63,462 nt of DNA, from assembly GCA_902582165.1 (NCBI GenBank), contig CACHQZ010000004.1, positions 1 to 63,462 of the forward strand, written 5' to 3'. Made by a program: the position numbers and the translations under genes. Of this stretch, positions 44,681 through 53,712 are shown piece by piece. This stretch comes from an uncultured Pelagibacteraceae bacterium (GTDB taxonomy: Bacteria; Pseudomonadota; Alphaproteobacteria; Pelagibacterales; Pelagibacteraceae). Under the pieces are notes generated by a model. The model had not been told where the DNA came from. It saw only the letters and a program-made list of their open reading frames with translations, and made no database searches. Every line of letters begins with the position of its first letter. The stretch's first letter is position 1.

Positions 44681-45724
44681 ATGACTAAAATCAATTTTAA
44701 AAAGAAATTTGAAGAATTTTGCAAATTAAAAAATTTTGAGAGAAATGAAAAACAAATTGAAATAGTAAATTTATTGGAAAAATTCCTTAATAATAAAACA
44801 AAATCCTTACTTTTTTTTAAAAATATAAAGTTTAAATCTTGCTTTTATCTACATGGTAAAGTTGGTGTTGGTAAAACGATGATACTTAATTTTGTCTTCG
44901 ATACAGTAAAAGTAAACAAAATGAAAAGTCATTTTAATGAATTTATGATTAAATTTCATGATTTTAGACACAAAAAAAAAGATGACAAATCAATTCTTCA
45001 ATTCGTAAAAGAGCTAAAAAACAAATATGAATTGATCTATTTAGATGAATTTCAGGTAACTAATATCGTAGATGCAATGATACTAGGTAAACTGTTCGAG
45101 ACAATTTTTTTAGAAGAAATTAAAGTTATTATTTCAACTAATACTAGAGTGAGTGAACTTTACAGGGATGGATTACAACGAGAACAATTTTTACCCTTTA
45201 TCAATATCATTGAAAAAAACTCAATACAAAAAGAATTACTTTTAGATGATGATTATAGAACTCAGAAAAAAGATAAAAATCAAAAAATTTTTTATCCTAT
45301 AAACGAAAAAACCTTATTTAATGTTAATCAAAATTTTAGAATTTTAACGAGAAATCTCAAAATAGAGGAAAAATTGATTAATACAAAAGGAAGAAAATTT
45401 AAAATTAATAATTATTATGAGGGTGTGGCCAGGTTTAATTTTAAAGAATTATGTGATGAAAATTTAGGAGCAGAAGACTATTTAAATCTAGCTAATATTT
45501 GTAATCATATTTTTATTGAAGAAATTCCTAATTTTGATGAATATAATTCCAACCAACAATTAAGATTTATTACTTTAATAGATATTTTGTACGATAAAAA
45601 AATCAGTTTAACTTTATCCATGGAGACAGAACTAAAAAAAATAAGCTCTTCTAAAAAACATTCAGAGACATTTAAAAGAACAGTGAGTAGACTTTACGAA
45701 ATGACATTATCAAAAAATTCTTGA
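44681..45724 (+). CDS. zapE: ZapE/AFG1-type cell division ATPase
   Basis: 347 residues, single AAA-like P-loop domain: Walker A GKVGVGKT (59-66), Walker B YLDEFQVTNI with the family-typical DEFQVTD-like segment, and a sensor motif ISTNTRVSELY. ZapE associates with the constriction ring in E. coli, and mitochondrial AFG1 relatives help turn over respiratory subunits. It stands alone, 22 bases after tRNA-Arg. Confidence 0.92.
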   Translation: MTKINFKKKFEEFCKLKNFERNEKQIEIVNLLEKFLNNKTKSLLFFKNIKFKSCFYLHGKVGVGKTMILNFVFDTVKVNKMKSHFNEFMIKFHDFRHKKKDDKSILQFVKELKNKYELIYLDEFQVTNIVDAMILGKLFETIFLEEIKVIISTNTRVSELYRDGLQREQFLPFINIIEKNSIQKELLLDDDYRTQKKDKNQKIFYPINEKTLFNVNQNFRILTRNLKIEEKLINTKGRKFKINNYYEGVARFNFKELCDENLGAEDYLNLANICNHIFIEEIPNFDEYNSNQQLRFITLIDILYDKKISLTLSMETELKKISSSKKHSETFKRTVSRLYEMTLSKNS

Positions 45725-45829
45725 TTTTAAGTTGTATTTAAAGATATTTAGTTAAAATTAGTGAATATTAGCCTAGATATTGAGCCTCATAAAATTGAAG
45801 TCACTACAAAATAAATTATATTAAACCTG

Positions 45830-45865
45830 TTTTGAATTCTTAATTCAAAAATATTGTTAACAATA
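45830..45865. promoter_or_regulatory. two palindromes in the aapJ leader
   Basis: TTTTGAATT-CTT-AATTCAAAA (45830-45850) is a perfect 9-base inverted repeat, followed after one base by the perfect 14-base palindrome TATTGTTAACAATA (45852-45865). They end 16 bases before the aapJ ATG, whose ribosome site AAGGAAA lies between. They could be operators for nitrogen or amino acid control, or a leader RNA structure. The remaining 105 bases back to zapE hold no gene that I can see. Confidence 0.5.
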
Positions 45866-45881
45866 AAAAAGGAAATCTTAA

Positions 45882-46928
45882 ATGATGAAATCTATAAAAA
45901 CTTGGATTTTAGTAGGATTTGCATCTTTGCTTTTGGTCGCTTGTGGTCAAGGTGGAGGGGGAGCAGGTTCAAAAAAATCTAAAACTCTAGACAATACTAA
46001 GAAAGCTGGTTTTGTGAAATGTGGAGTTTCACAAGGTCTACCTGGTTTTTCTAATGCTGATGCATCAGGAAACTGGTCTGGTATTGACGTGGATGTATGT
46101 AGAGCTGTTGCAGCAGCTGTTTTAGGTGATGCTGATAAAGTTAAATATACTCCATTAAGTGCCGCAGAGAGATTTACAGCTTTAACATCAGGTGAAATCG
46201 ATGTTCTTGCGCGTAACACAACTTGGACATTATCAAGAGACGCTGACATTGGTTTAACATTTGTTGGTGTAAACTTTTATGATGGACAAGGGTTCATGGT
46301 AAGAAAAAATTCTGGAATTAATTCCGTGAATGATTTCAAAGATGGTATATCAGCTTGTACAAATACAGGTACAACTACCGAGCTTAATATGAGAGACTTC
46401 TTCAACTCTAAAAATATTAAGTATGAACCAATTGCTTTTGAAAAGGCAGATGAAGTAGTTCAAGCTTATGATGCAGGAAGATGCGATACTTATACAACTG
46501 ATAAATCTGGATTAGCTGCTCAAAGAACAAAATTGAGTGCACCAGATGATCATAAAGTATTACCTGAAACAATTTCTAAAGAACCATTGGGACCTGTTGT
46601 AAGACAAGGGGACTCAGTGTGGGAAGATATTGTAAGATGGTCTCTAAACACAATGATTGAAGCTGAAGAGTATGGTGTTAATTCATCAAATGCTTCAAGC
46701 CTAAAAGATTCTGACAACCCAGCTATAAAAAGACTAGTTGGTGCAGAAGGAGAATTAGGTGCTGCATTCGGTTTAGATAACGATTGGAGCTTAAGAATTA
46801 TCGAGCAAGTAGGAAATTATGGTGAAAGCTATAAAAAACATATAGCTGATACTGGAATTTTACCAAATAGAGGTCCAAATGAATTATGGACTAAAGGTGG
46901 AATTCTATACGTACCACCAGCAAGATAA
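45882..46928 (+). CDS. aapJ: general L-amino acid ABC importer, binding protein
   Basis: 348 residues. KKAGFVKCGVSQGLPGFS then GIDVDVCRAVAAAVLGD are hallmarks of AapJ, the broad-specificity amino acid binding protein of alphaproteobacteria. The leader ends LLLVACGQGGGG with Cys21, a good lipobox, followed by a Gly-rich linker; AapJ is usually a soluble periplasmic protein, so lipid anchoring is notable. Two adjacent ATGs (45882, 45885) are possible starts. A terminator hairpin follows, then aapQ, aapM and aapP. Confidence 0.95.
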   Translation: MMKSIKTWILVGFASLLLVACGQGGGGAGSKKSKTLDNTKKAGFVKCGVSQGLPGFSNADASGNWSGIDVDVCRAVAAAVLGDADKVKYTPLSAAERFTALTSGEIDVLARNTTWTLSRDADIGLTFVGVNFYDGQGFMVRKNSGINSVNDFKDGISACTNTGTTTELNMRDFFNSKNIKYEPIAFEKADEVVQAYDAGRCDTYTTDKSGLAAQRTKLSAPDDHKVLPETISKEPLGPVVRQGDSVWEDIVRWSLNTMIEAEEYGVNSSNASSLKDSDNPAIKRLVGAEGELGAAFGLDNDWSLRIIEQVGNYGESYKKHIADTGILPNRGPNELWTKGGILYVPPAR

Positions 46929-46944
46929 TTCCTAATAAAATTAA

Positions 46945-46975
46945 AAAGGGCTGGATTTATCTAGCCCTTTTTTTT
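46945..46975 (+). terminator. rho-independent terminator/attenuator after aapJ
   Basis: AAAGGGCTGGA pairs with TCTAGCCCTTT across a four-base loop (TTTA), an 11-base stem with one G-T pair, ending in a run of T to 46975. It lies 16 bases after the aapJ stop and 15 bases before the aapQ start, so it should uncouple binding-protein expression from the permease genes. Confidence 0.88.
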
Positions 46976-46990
46976 ATTCTCACTTTATAA

Positions 46991-48166
46991 ATGAATCTTA
47001 AAAAAATTAATATTGAAAACAAAAAAATTAGAGATCTAATACCTCAAGTATTAACTGTATTAACCTTAATTTCAGTAATTTTTTATTTTGCAACCAATGC
47101 TCAAATCAACATGGGCAACAGAGGAATATCCTTTGGTTTTGGTTTTTTAAGTCAAGAAGCATCATTTGATATAGCTTTTTCTTTAATCGAATTTGATGGA
47201 TCTTATTCTTACGGAAGAGCCTTTTTAGTTGGTTTGTTAAATACTATTTTAGTTTCAGTTATAGGAATTTTTTTAGCAACAATTCTCGGCGTAATAGTGG
47301 GTGTTGCTAGATTATCTGATAATTATTTGATAGCTAAAACTGCAGAATGGTATGTAGAAATATTTAGAAATATTCCATTAATTTTACAAATATTTTTTTG
47401 GTATTTTGCAGCACTTAGGGCGTTACCTTCGCCAGAAAATGCTATAAATTTTTATGATATATCTTATTTGACAATCAAAGGTTGGTATATTCCAAAGTTT
47501 GTGTGGATCAATTTTGATATATTTTGTTATTCACTTATTTTAGCTTTTGTATCAATATATTTTTTATATCGATATGCAAAAAAACAGCGTGAAGAATTTG
47601 GTAAAATTTTACCTACATTTACTTTATCATTAGGGATTTTAATTTTGATACCTTTATTTAGTTTTCTTTTACTAGGCGTATCTCTTACTTTTAATTATCC
47701 AGAATTAAAACAATTATCAGAAACATCTTATACTTATGAGAATGGAGTTAGTATAATACCAGAATTAATGGCGCTAGCTCTTGCACTTTCTATGTATACA
47801 GCGACTTTTATAGCTGAAAATGTCAGAGCAGGTGTTATGGGTGTGGGTAAAGGTCAAAAAGAGGCTGCAGCAAGTATTGGATTGACCAAAGGTCAAATTC
47901 TTAAATTAGTAGTGATGCCTCAGGCATTAAGAATAATTATTCCACCAACTACTAACCAATATTTGAATTTAACAAAAAATTCATCTTTAGCAGCGGCAAT
48001 AGCATATCCAGATATGGTTTTAGTTTTTGCAAAAACTGCTTTAATGCAAACAGGAAGAGCGATTGAAATTATTTCAATTACGATGCTAACTTACTTATCT
48101 TTGAGTATATCAATATCTTTACTTATGAACTGGTATAATAAAAAAATGGCTATCAAGGAAAAATAA
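46991..48166 (+). CDS. aapQ: general L-amino acid ABC importer permease Q
   Basis: 391 residues, His/Glu/Gln/Arg family permease with about eight helices. The coupling loop reads ASIGLTKGQILKLVVMPQA (near 295). The length matches AapQ, which has a long N-terminal part compared with most amino acid permeases. The aapM gene starts directly after its stop. Confidence 0.94.
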   Translation: MNLKKINIENKKIRDLIPQVLTVLTLISVIFYFATNAQINMGNRGISFGFGFLSQEASFDIAFSLIEFDGSYSYGRAFLVGLLNTILVSVIGIFLATILGVIVGVARLSDNYLIAKTAEWYVEIFRNIPLILQIFFWYFAALRALPSPENAINFYDISYLTIKGWYIPKFVWINFDIFCYSLILAFVSIYFLYRYAKKQREEFGKILPTFTLSLGILILIPLFSFLLLGVSLTFNYPELKQLSETSYTYENGVSIIPELMALALALSMYTATFIAENVRAGVMGVGKGQKEAAASIGLTKGQILKLVVMPQALRIIIPPTTNQYLNLTKNSSLAAAIAYPDMVLVFAKTALMQTGRAIEIISITMLTYLSLSISISLLMNWYNKKMAIKEK

Positions 48167-49423
48167 ATGAATTTAGCTTATTTAAAACCAACAAAAGAAA
48201 AAATTAATACTTTTTTACTCTTAGGAAGTATTTTTGTTATATTTGCCTTTTTTGATATTTTGACAAATACTTTTTTAAATCGCAACATTACGGGTTTTTT
48301 ACCTCAAACAATAAGTTTTTTTACTCCATTAATATTAGGCTATATTGGTTTTTATCTAATTAGAATAGAGTTCAGCGGTAATAGATTTTTAGATAAATTA
48401 AATAAAAATATTAATTCAAGTAATTTTAATGCTTTTCTAACGCTTTTAATTTTATTCATAATAATCAAGGCAATTTCACCTTTGATAAATTGGCTAATTT
48501 TAGATGCTAATTTTGTTGGTTCTTCAAAAGATGATTGTACTGGCAATGGAGCTTGTTGGGTCTTTATAAAAGTATGGTTTAATAGACTAATGTATGGGCT
48601 TTACCCTGATGTAGAGCAATGGCGAGTTAATAGCGCTTTTATATTATTATTTACTCTAGTGGGAATAGCCTTTTTTGTGCCTCAAAAAATTAAAAAATAT
48701 TTTATCATTTTTTTACTTTTTGTTTATCCTTTCATTGGTATTAAGCTACTATCAGGCGGAAGTTTTGGTTTAGTATATGTTGAGACTGCTGCGTGGGGAG
48801 GTCTTTCGTTAACTTTCATTATTTCTGCGTTTGCAATCCTTTTCTGTTTTCCAATTGGTGTTTTTTTAGCATTGGGTAGAAGATCTTCACTGCCTGCTAT
48901 CAGATATATTTCGATTGGTTTTATAGAACTTTGGAGAGGAGTGCCCTTGATTACAGTTTTATTTATGGCAGCTGTAATGTTTCCAATGTTTTTACCAGAT
49001 GGTACTTTTATTGATAAGCTAATTAGAGTTTTAATAGCGATCACATTGTTTGAAGCTGCTTATATGGCAGAAGTTGTCAGAGGGGGTTTACAAGCTTTAC
49101 CTAAAGGTCAATATGAAGCAGCAAAGTCTTTAGGAATGGGTTACTGGAGAATGAATATTCTTATCATATTGCCTCAAGCGCTAAAATTAGTAATACCTGG
49201 GATAGCAAATACTCTTCTGGCTTTAGTAAAAGACACGCCTTTAATTTTCGTAGTAGGGTTGATGGAATTAGCTGGTATGATAGGTTTAGCAAAGACTAAT
49301 CCGAAATGGTTAGGTATGGCTATGGAGGGATATGTATTTGCTGGTTTAGTTTTCTGGGTAATATGTTATGCAATGAGTAGATATAGTCAAAATTTAGAGA
49401 AGAAATTAAGCACAGAAAGATAA
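48167..49423 (+). CDS. aapM: general L-amino acid ABC importer permease M
   Basis: 418 residues, many helices. Coupling loop [22 protein letters not shown] near 310; [21 protein letters not shown] opens the transport core. An extracytoplasmic loop with two Cys ([10 protein letters not shown], near 124-133) may form a disulfide. It pairs with AapQ, and aapP begins 1 base after its stop. Confidence 0.94.
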   Translation: MNLAYLKPTKEKINTFLLLGSIFVIFAFFDILTNTFLNRNITGFLPQTISFFTPLILGYIGFYLIRIEFSGNRFLDKLNKNINSSNFNAFLTLLILFIIIKAISPLINWLILDANFVGSSKDDCTGNGACWVFIKVWFNRLMYGLYPDVEQWRVNSAFILLFTLVGIAFFVPQKIKKYFIIFLLFVYPFIGIKLLSGGSFGLVYVETAAWGGLSLTFIISAFAILFCFPIGVFLALGRRSSLPAIRYISIGFIELWRGVPLITVLFMAAVMFPMFLPDGTFIDKLIRVLIAITLFEAAYMAEVVRGGLQALPKGQYEAAKSLGMGYWRMNILIILPQALKLVIPGIANTLLALVKDTPLIFVVGLMELAGMIGLAKTNPKWLGMAMEGYVFAGLVFWVICYAMSRYSQNLEKKLSTER

Positions 49424-49424
49424 A

Positions 49425-50156
49425 ATGGGAAAAATTATAGAATTAAAAAAAGTAAATAAATGGTTTGACAAATTTCAGGTTTTAAAAGATATAAACCTTG
49501 AAGTAGCTCCTCAGGAGAAGATCGTAATTTGCGGTCCTTCAGGATCTGGAAAATCCACTTTAATCAGATGTATTAATAGATTAGAGGAACATCAAGAGGG
49601 AAATATTGTTGTTGATGGTGTAGAACTCTCTGAAAGTACAAAAAATATAGAAAAGATAAGAGCCGAAGTAGGTATGGTATTTCAACAATTTAATTTATTT
49701 CCACATTTGTCAATTTTAGACAATTGTTCACTTGCACCAATATGGGTAAAAAAACTACCGAAAAAAGAAGCCGAAGAAATTGCAATGAAAAATTTGACAA
49801 GAGTTCAGATTGATGATCAGGCTCATAAATTTCCAGGACAATTATCTGGTGGTCAACAACAACGAGCGGCTATAGCAAGGGCGCTTTGTATGGAACCTAA
49901 AATAATGTTATTTGATGAACCTACTTCTGCTTTAGATCCAGAAATGATCAAAGAAGTTTTAGACGTAATGGTAGATTTAGCAAAAGGTGGTATGACTATG
50001 ATTGTAGTAACCCACGAAATGGGTTTTGCCAAAGAAGTTGCTGACTATATGATTTTTATGGATGAAGGTAAAATAGTTGAAAGAGCAAAAACAAAAGAGT
50101 TTTTTGAAAACCCAAAATCAGATCGAACTAAACTTTTTTTAAGTCAAATTTTATAA
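49425..50156 (+). CDS. aapP: general L-amino acid ABC importer ATPase
   Basis: 243 residues. Walker [10 protein letters not shown], signature LSGGQQQR, Walker [13 protein letters not shown] and the switch His in VVTHEMGFA are all intact, as in AapP/GlnQ. It powers AapQM. Its end overlaps the convergent cysteine-synthase-family gene by 6 bases, with no terminator in between. Confidence 0.95.
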   Translation: MGKIIELKKVNKWFDKFQVLKDINLEVAPQEKIVICGPSGSGKSTLIRCINRLEEHQEGNIVVDGVELSESTKNIEKIRAEVGMVFQQFNLFPHLSILDNCSLAPIWVKKLPKKEAEEIAMKNLTRVQIDDQAHKFPGQLSGGQQQRAAIARALCMEPKIMLFDEPTSALDPEMIKEVLDVMVDLAKGGMTMIVVTHEMGFAKEVADYMIFMDEGKIVERAKTKEFFENPKSDRTKLFLSQIL

Positions 50157-51146
50157 CCATTTTGGCACCGGCAGATTTTTACTTCTTAAAAATTCTTTAT
50201 TAAAAATTTTACTTGCATATCTTTTACCGTGATCACAAAGAATAGTAACTATAGTTTTCCCGGGACCCATTTTTTGTGCAAGTTTAATGGCACCAGCAAT
50301 ATTAATACCAGAAGATCCACCAAGTACAATTTTTTGCTTTTCAATTAAATCATAAACTATATTAAGAGCCTCCGTATCATCTGTTTGAAAAGCATCATCA
50401 ACTAATGCCTTTTCGAAATTTTTGGTAATTCTTGCAGTACCAATACCTTCTGTTATTGAGCTACCTGAGCTTTCTAATTTATTATTCTTAATATGAGAGA
50501 ATAGCGAAGAACCCATTGGATCAGATAAAGCTATCCTTATATTTTTATTCTTATTTTTTAATCCTATGGATACTCCTGCCAAAGTTCCACCTGTGCCAAC
50601 TGCACAAGTAAAACCATCTACAGAACCAGCAGTTTGACTCCAAATTTCTTCTGCGGTAGTCTTGATATGAGCATCTGTATTAATAATATTATCAAACTGA
50701 TTAGCCCAGTATACTCCATTCTTACTTGTTTTATTTAAATTTTCAGCAATTTGTCTTGATTGTTTAATATAATTTTTAGGATCAGAGTACGGAACAGCAT
50801 CAACTTCAATCAATTCTGCACCTAATTTTTTAAGAGTTTCTTTTTTTTCAATTGACTGAGTATTTGGGATAACTATTTTTAGTTTGAGGCCATATTCTTT
50901 ACATACAACTGCTAAACCTATTCCAGTGTTTCCAGCTGTTCCCTCTACAATAATACCACCTTTTGTAATTAGTTTTCTTTTAATTGCATCCTCAACAATA
51001 AATAATGCAGCCCTATCTTTTACTGACTCTCCAGGATTAAAATATTCTGCCTTTCCATAAATATTACATCCAGTCAATTCAGAGGCTTGTTTTAACCTCA
51101 CTAATGGTGTATTTCCAATTTGAGATATTACAGAATTAGTTTCCAT
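50151..51146 (-). CDS. PLP-dependent cysteine synthase-family enzyme
   Basis: 331 residues, fold II PLP enzyme. The cofactor Lys is K43 in ESVKDRAA, the phosphate/substrate loop is [10 protein letters not shown], and the second loop is GTGGTLAG. Length, and the GTAGNTG spelling rather than the TSGNTG of E. coli CysK, place it in the longer CysK/Cds1-like branch, which contains both cysteine synthases and cysteine desulfhydrases. The reaction direction is therefore uncertain. It is divergent from the DUF6134-type gene with 12 bases between starts. Confidence 0.85.
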   Translation of the reverse strand: METNSVISQIGNTPLVRLKQASELTGCNIYGKAEYFNPGESVKDRAALFIVEDAIKRKLITKGGIIVEGTAGNTGIGLAVVCKEYGLKLKIVIPNTQSIEKKETLKKLGAELIEVDAVPYSDPKNYIKQSRQIAENLNKTSKNGVYWANQFDNIINTDAHIKTTAEEIWSQTAGSVDGFTCAVGTGGTLAGVSIGLKNKNKNIRIALSDPMGSSLFSHIKNNKLESSGSSITEGIGTARITKNFEKALVDDAFQTDDTEALNIVYDLIEKQKIVLGGSSGINIAGAIKLAQKMGPGKTIVTILCDHGKRYASKIFNKEFLRSKNLPVPKWL

Positions 51147-51158
51147 ATCATTAAATAT

Positions 51159-51842
51159 ATGAAAAAATATTTACTTTCAATTGCTTTAATATTCTTTTTA
51201 TCTTTAAATATTAATGCTCATATCGATCATTATAAGAAATATGAATATTTAGAATATGAATTATTCAGAAACGATAAATCTATTGGTTTTCATAAGTTTA
51301 ATTTTGAGAGAAATGGAAATAAATTAACAATCATTAGTGAGGTAAGTTTTAAAATTACAAAGCTAGGTGTGGATCTTTATAAATATTACGCAAAAGGAAA
51401 GGAAAAGTATGAAAATGGAATTTTTTTAGGTTTCAACTCAGAGACTAATCAAAATAAAAAAGAGAAATACGTTAACATTACAATTGATCCAACTGACAAA
51501 GGTTTAAATATCGATGGATCTTCTTTTAAAGGCAAAGTAGATAAAGATTTGATTATTGGCACCTGGTGGAATCACGAAATAGTGCAAAAAAAAGCTCAAA
51601 TCAGCGCTGTTTCAGGAAGAATTATTGAACAAAAAGTTGAATTTATAGGAAAAGAAGACGTTAAAATAGGCGATAAAGTTTACAAAACACTAAAATTTAA
51701 TTTTAGTTCATCCGACCCAAGTTTGTCTAAAGATAAAAAGCTTAATACTGATATTTGGTATGAAGAGGAAACTTTCCTTTGGGTAAAAGCAGCTTTTGAT
51801 AAAACTGGTTATTGGGAGTACAGGTTAAAAAAAGTTAAATAG
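51159..51842 (+). CDS. exported DUF6134-type protein of unknown function
   Basis: From the ATG at 51159 the protein has 227 residues and begins with a signal peptide (KKYLLSIALIFFLSLN, cleavage after INA). A reading start further upstream would need a TTG codon and would put a polar stretch before the signal, so I reject it. The mature part is all-beta in character: YELFRNDKSIGFHKFNF, ISEVSFKITKLGVDLYKY, WNHEIVQKKAQISAVSG, and DIWYEEETFLWVKAAFD. This matches the DUF6134 pattern as I recall it, exported beta proteins of unknown role. Confidence 0.75.
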   Translation: MKKYLLSIALIFFLSLNINAHIDHYKKYEYLEYELFRNDKSIGFHKFNFERNGNKLTIISEVSFKITKLGVDLYKYYAKGKEKYENGIFLGFNSETNQNKKEKYVNITIDPTDKGLNIDGSSFKGKVDKDLIIGTWWNHEIVQKKAQISAVSGRIIEQKVEFIGKEDVKIGDKVYKTLKFNFSSSDPSLSKDKKLNTDIWYEEETFLWVKAAFDKTGYWEYRLKKVK

Positions 51843-51985
51843 TTTAAATTTGACACTTCATTTTTTTCATTAAGTCAACAATAAATATAGGTTTTTTTTG
51901 CATTTTAGACCCCCCAAAAAAAAAAATTATTGCTATTGCCAAAAAGTTCATTTTGAGGTTTTATTATTAAAAATTAGGGAGTTCT

Positions 51986-52351
51986 ATGGAAGAAAATTTT
52001 AATATCCATCTAGGAAAAAAACTAAGAATGAGAAGATTATCTCTAGGATTAACGCAGACTAAAGTAGCTCAAGCAATAAATGTTACATTTCAGCAAATTC
52101 AAAAGTATGAAAAAGGAACTAACGGTGTAAGCTCTAATAGATTAATGCAGTTATCACTGTTTTTAAAAGTGCCAATTATATATTTTTTTGAAGACTTTAA
52201 AGAGTTTAAAGATATGAGCTCAGGAGATGGTTCAAATGACGATTTAAATTATTCTTTTTTGAGTAGAACTTTTTCATCATTATCTAAGCTTCAAAAAGAA
52301 AAAATTTTACAGATTTTAAACAATACATCTAAATTTGAGAAGGTTGGGTAA
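51986..52351 (+). CDS. XRE-family helix-turn-helix regulator
   Basis: 121 residues. The helix-turn-helix lies at about 8-62: LGKKLRMRRLSLGLTQTKVA, then FQQIQKYEKGTNGVSS, then LSLFLKVPIIYFFED, the Cro/cI pattern found in many short alphaproteobacterial regulators. The C-terminal part is a likely dimer helix. The 143-base leader holds a perfect TTGACA at 51850-51855, but I cannot find a convincing partner hexamer. It converges on tRNA-Asn with 1 base between. Target genes are unknown. Confidence 0.9.
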   Translation: MEENFNIHLGKKLRMRRLSLGLTQTKVAQAINVTFQQIQKYEKGTNGVSSNRLMQLSLFLKVPIIYFFEDFKEFKDMSSGDGSNDDLNYSFLSRTFSSLSKLQKEKILQILNNTSKFEKVG

Positions 52352-52352
52352 C

Positions 52353-52428
52353 TGGCTCCTCGGGCAGGACTCGAACCTGCGACCAATTGATTAACAGTCA
52401 ACTGCTCTACCAACTGAGCTACCGAGGA
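52353..52428 (-). tRNA. tRNA-Asn(GTT)
   Basis: 76 bases on the minus strand. Acceptor stem TCCTCGG/CCGAGGA, D-arm AGCTCAGTTGGTAGAGC, anticodon loop CTGTTAA giving GTT, T-arm GCAGGTTCGAGTCCTGC, discriminator G and an encoded CCA (52355-52353). Confidence 0.96.
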
Positions 52429-52476
52429 ATAAAAGCGAACATACTTTTTTTAATAAAATAAAACAACTAATTTTTT

Positions 52477-52550
52477 TGGAGGCCACGCCCAGAATCGAAC
52501 TGGGATAAAAGGATTTGCAATCCTCTGCGTAACCATTCCGCCACGTGGCC
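52477..52550 (-). tRNA. tRNA-Cys(GCA)
   Basis: 74 bases on the minus strand. Acceptor stem GGCCACG/CGTGGCC, anticodon loop containing GCA within GATTGCAAATC, the CCAGTTCGATTCTGG T-arm, discriminator U (the CysRS identity base) and an encoded CCA (52479-52477). Confidence 0.95.
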
Positions 52551-52575
52551 CCTGTTTTAGATAAAATCCTTAAAC

Positions 52576-53634
52576 TCATGATGATTTTAATCTATTTTTG
52601 TTACTATCAAATAAATATATCTTATTTTTTTGGAAGTAAATTGTAATATTTTTATCTTTTATATTTTTAGCGCTTTTTATTCTAATTTCGGAACCATTTA
52701 ATCGTGAGTAAAGTATTTTCTCTGATCCTAAATTTTCAATTAAATCAACATTTATTTCAGCAACATATTCACTTTTATTTTCTAGAGAGATATCCTCTGG
52801 TCTAATACCTGCATAAAGGACATCTTTAAAATTTAAATTTTCAAATTTAATTTCTCTATTGAATAATTTAAATGTATTTTTATTTACAATATCCTCAGTT
52901 TTAATTTTAAAAATATTCATTTTCGGATTTCCAATAAATTCTGCAACAAAAACATTATTTGGATTGTTATAAATATCCTCGGGACTTCCAAATTGTTCAA
53001 TCTTTCCTTTATTCATAATTACAATTTTATCAGCTAAAGTCATAGCTTCAATTTGATCGTGAGTTACATAAACTATATTGCTTTTTAATTTTTTGTGTAA
53101 TTTTGAAATTTCAACTCTCATTTCTGATCTTAGAGCCGCATCAAGATTTGAAAGAGGTTCATCAAATAAAAATAATTTAGGATTTCTTGTAATTGCCCTA
53201 CCAATAGCTACTCTTTGTCTTTGTCCACCAGACAATTCCTTTGGTCTTCGATCCAAAAGGTCTTCAATTTTTAAGATTTTTGCAGCTTCAATTACTTTAT
53301 CTTTGATGTCATTTTTTGAAATTTTTTCAGATTTAAGGCCAAAAGAAATATTTTGAAAAACATTCATGTGGGGATACAAAGCGTAAGATTGAAAAACCAT
53401 CGCAATTTGTCTTTTTGAAGGTAATAAATCATTTAAAAGATTATTCTCTAAAAGTATTTTGCCATTATCTATTTTTTCTAGTCCAGCTATCATTCTTAGT
53501 AGTGTAGATTTTCCACAACCAGACGGACCTAACAGAACAATAAATTTCCCTTTTTCAACCTCTAGGTTAAATTTACTAATTACGTTGTTTTCACCAAAAG
53601 ATTTATCTATATCTTCAAATTTTAAAAAAACCAT
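52576..53634 (-). CDS. sugar-type ABC importer ATPase (MalK/UgpC class)
   Basis: 352 residues. Walker A GPSGCGKST, signature LSGGQRQR, Walker B LFLFDEPLSNLD and switch His in YVTHDQIEA are intact; a C-terminal TOBE domain (about 240-350) includes the AGIRPEDI segment. It lies on the opposite strand from the binding-protein gene, 78 bases away, so both may be driven from the shared region. As the only nearby ATPase for the permeases at 55083-57525 it should serve them. The substrate is inferred below. Confidence 0.88.
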   Translation of the reverse strand: MVFLKFEDIDKSFGENNVISKFNLEVEKGKFIVLLGPSGCGKSTLLRMIAGLEKIDNGKILLENNLLNDLLPSKRQIAMVFQSYALYPHMNVFQNISFGLKSEKISKNDIKDKVIEAAKILKIEDLLDRRPKELSGGQRQRVAIGRAITRNPKLFLFDEPLSNLDAALRSEMRVEISKLHKKLKSNIVYVTHDQIEAMTLADKIVIMNKGKIEQFGSPEDIYNNPNNVFVAEFIGNPKMNIFKIKTEDIVNKNTFKLFNREIKFENLNFKDVLYAGIRPEDISLENKSEYVAEINVDLIENLGSEKILYSRLNGSEIRIKSAKNIKDKNITIYFQKNKIYLFDSNKNRLKSS

Positions 53635-53712
53635 AATGCGTATTTATCATAGAAAATTCATTATCTTATTGTTAAGCTTAATTCATTATTTAAATAATTA
53701 ATAGGAGGAAAA

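Noticed and set aside
45947-46249. 100-residue minus-strand frame inside aapJ
   Set aside because: Antisense shadow of a highly conserved, codon-biased gene.
51120-51158. TTG start upstream of the DUF6134-type gene
   Set aside because: It would overlap the divergent gene's start and spoil the signal peptide that begins at 51159.
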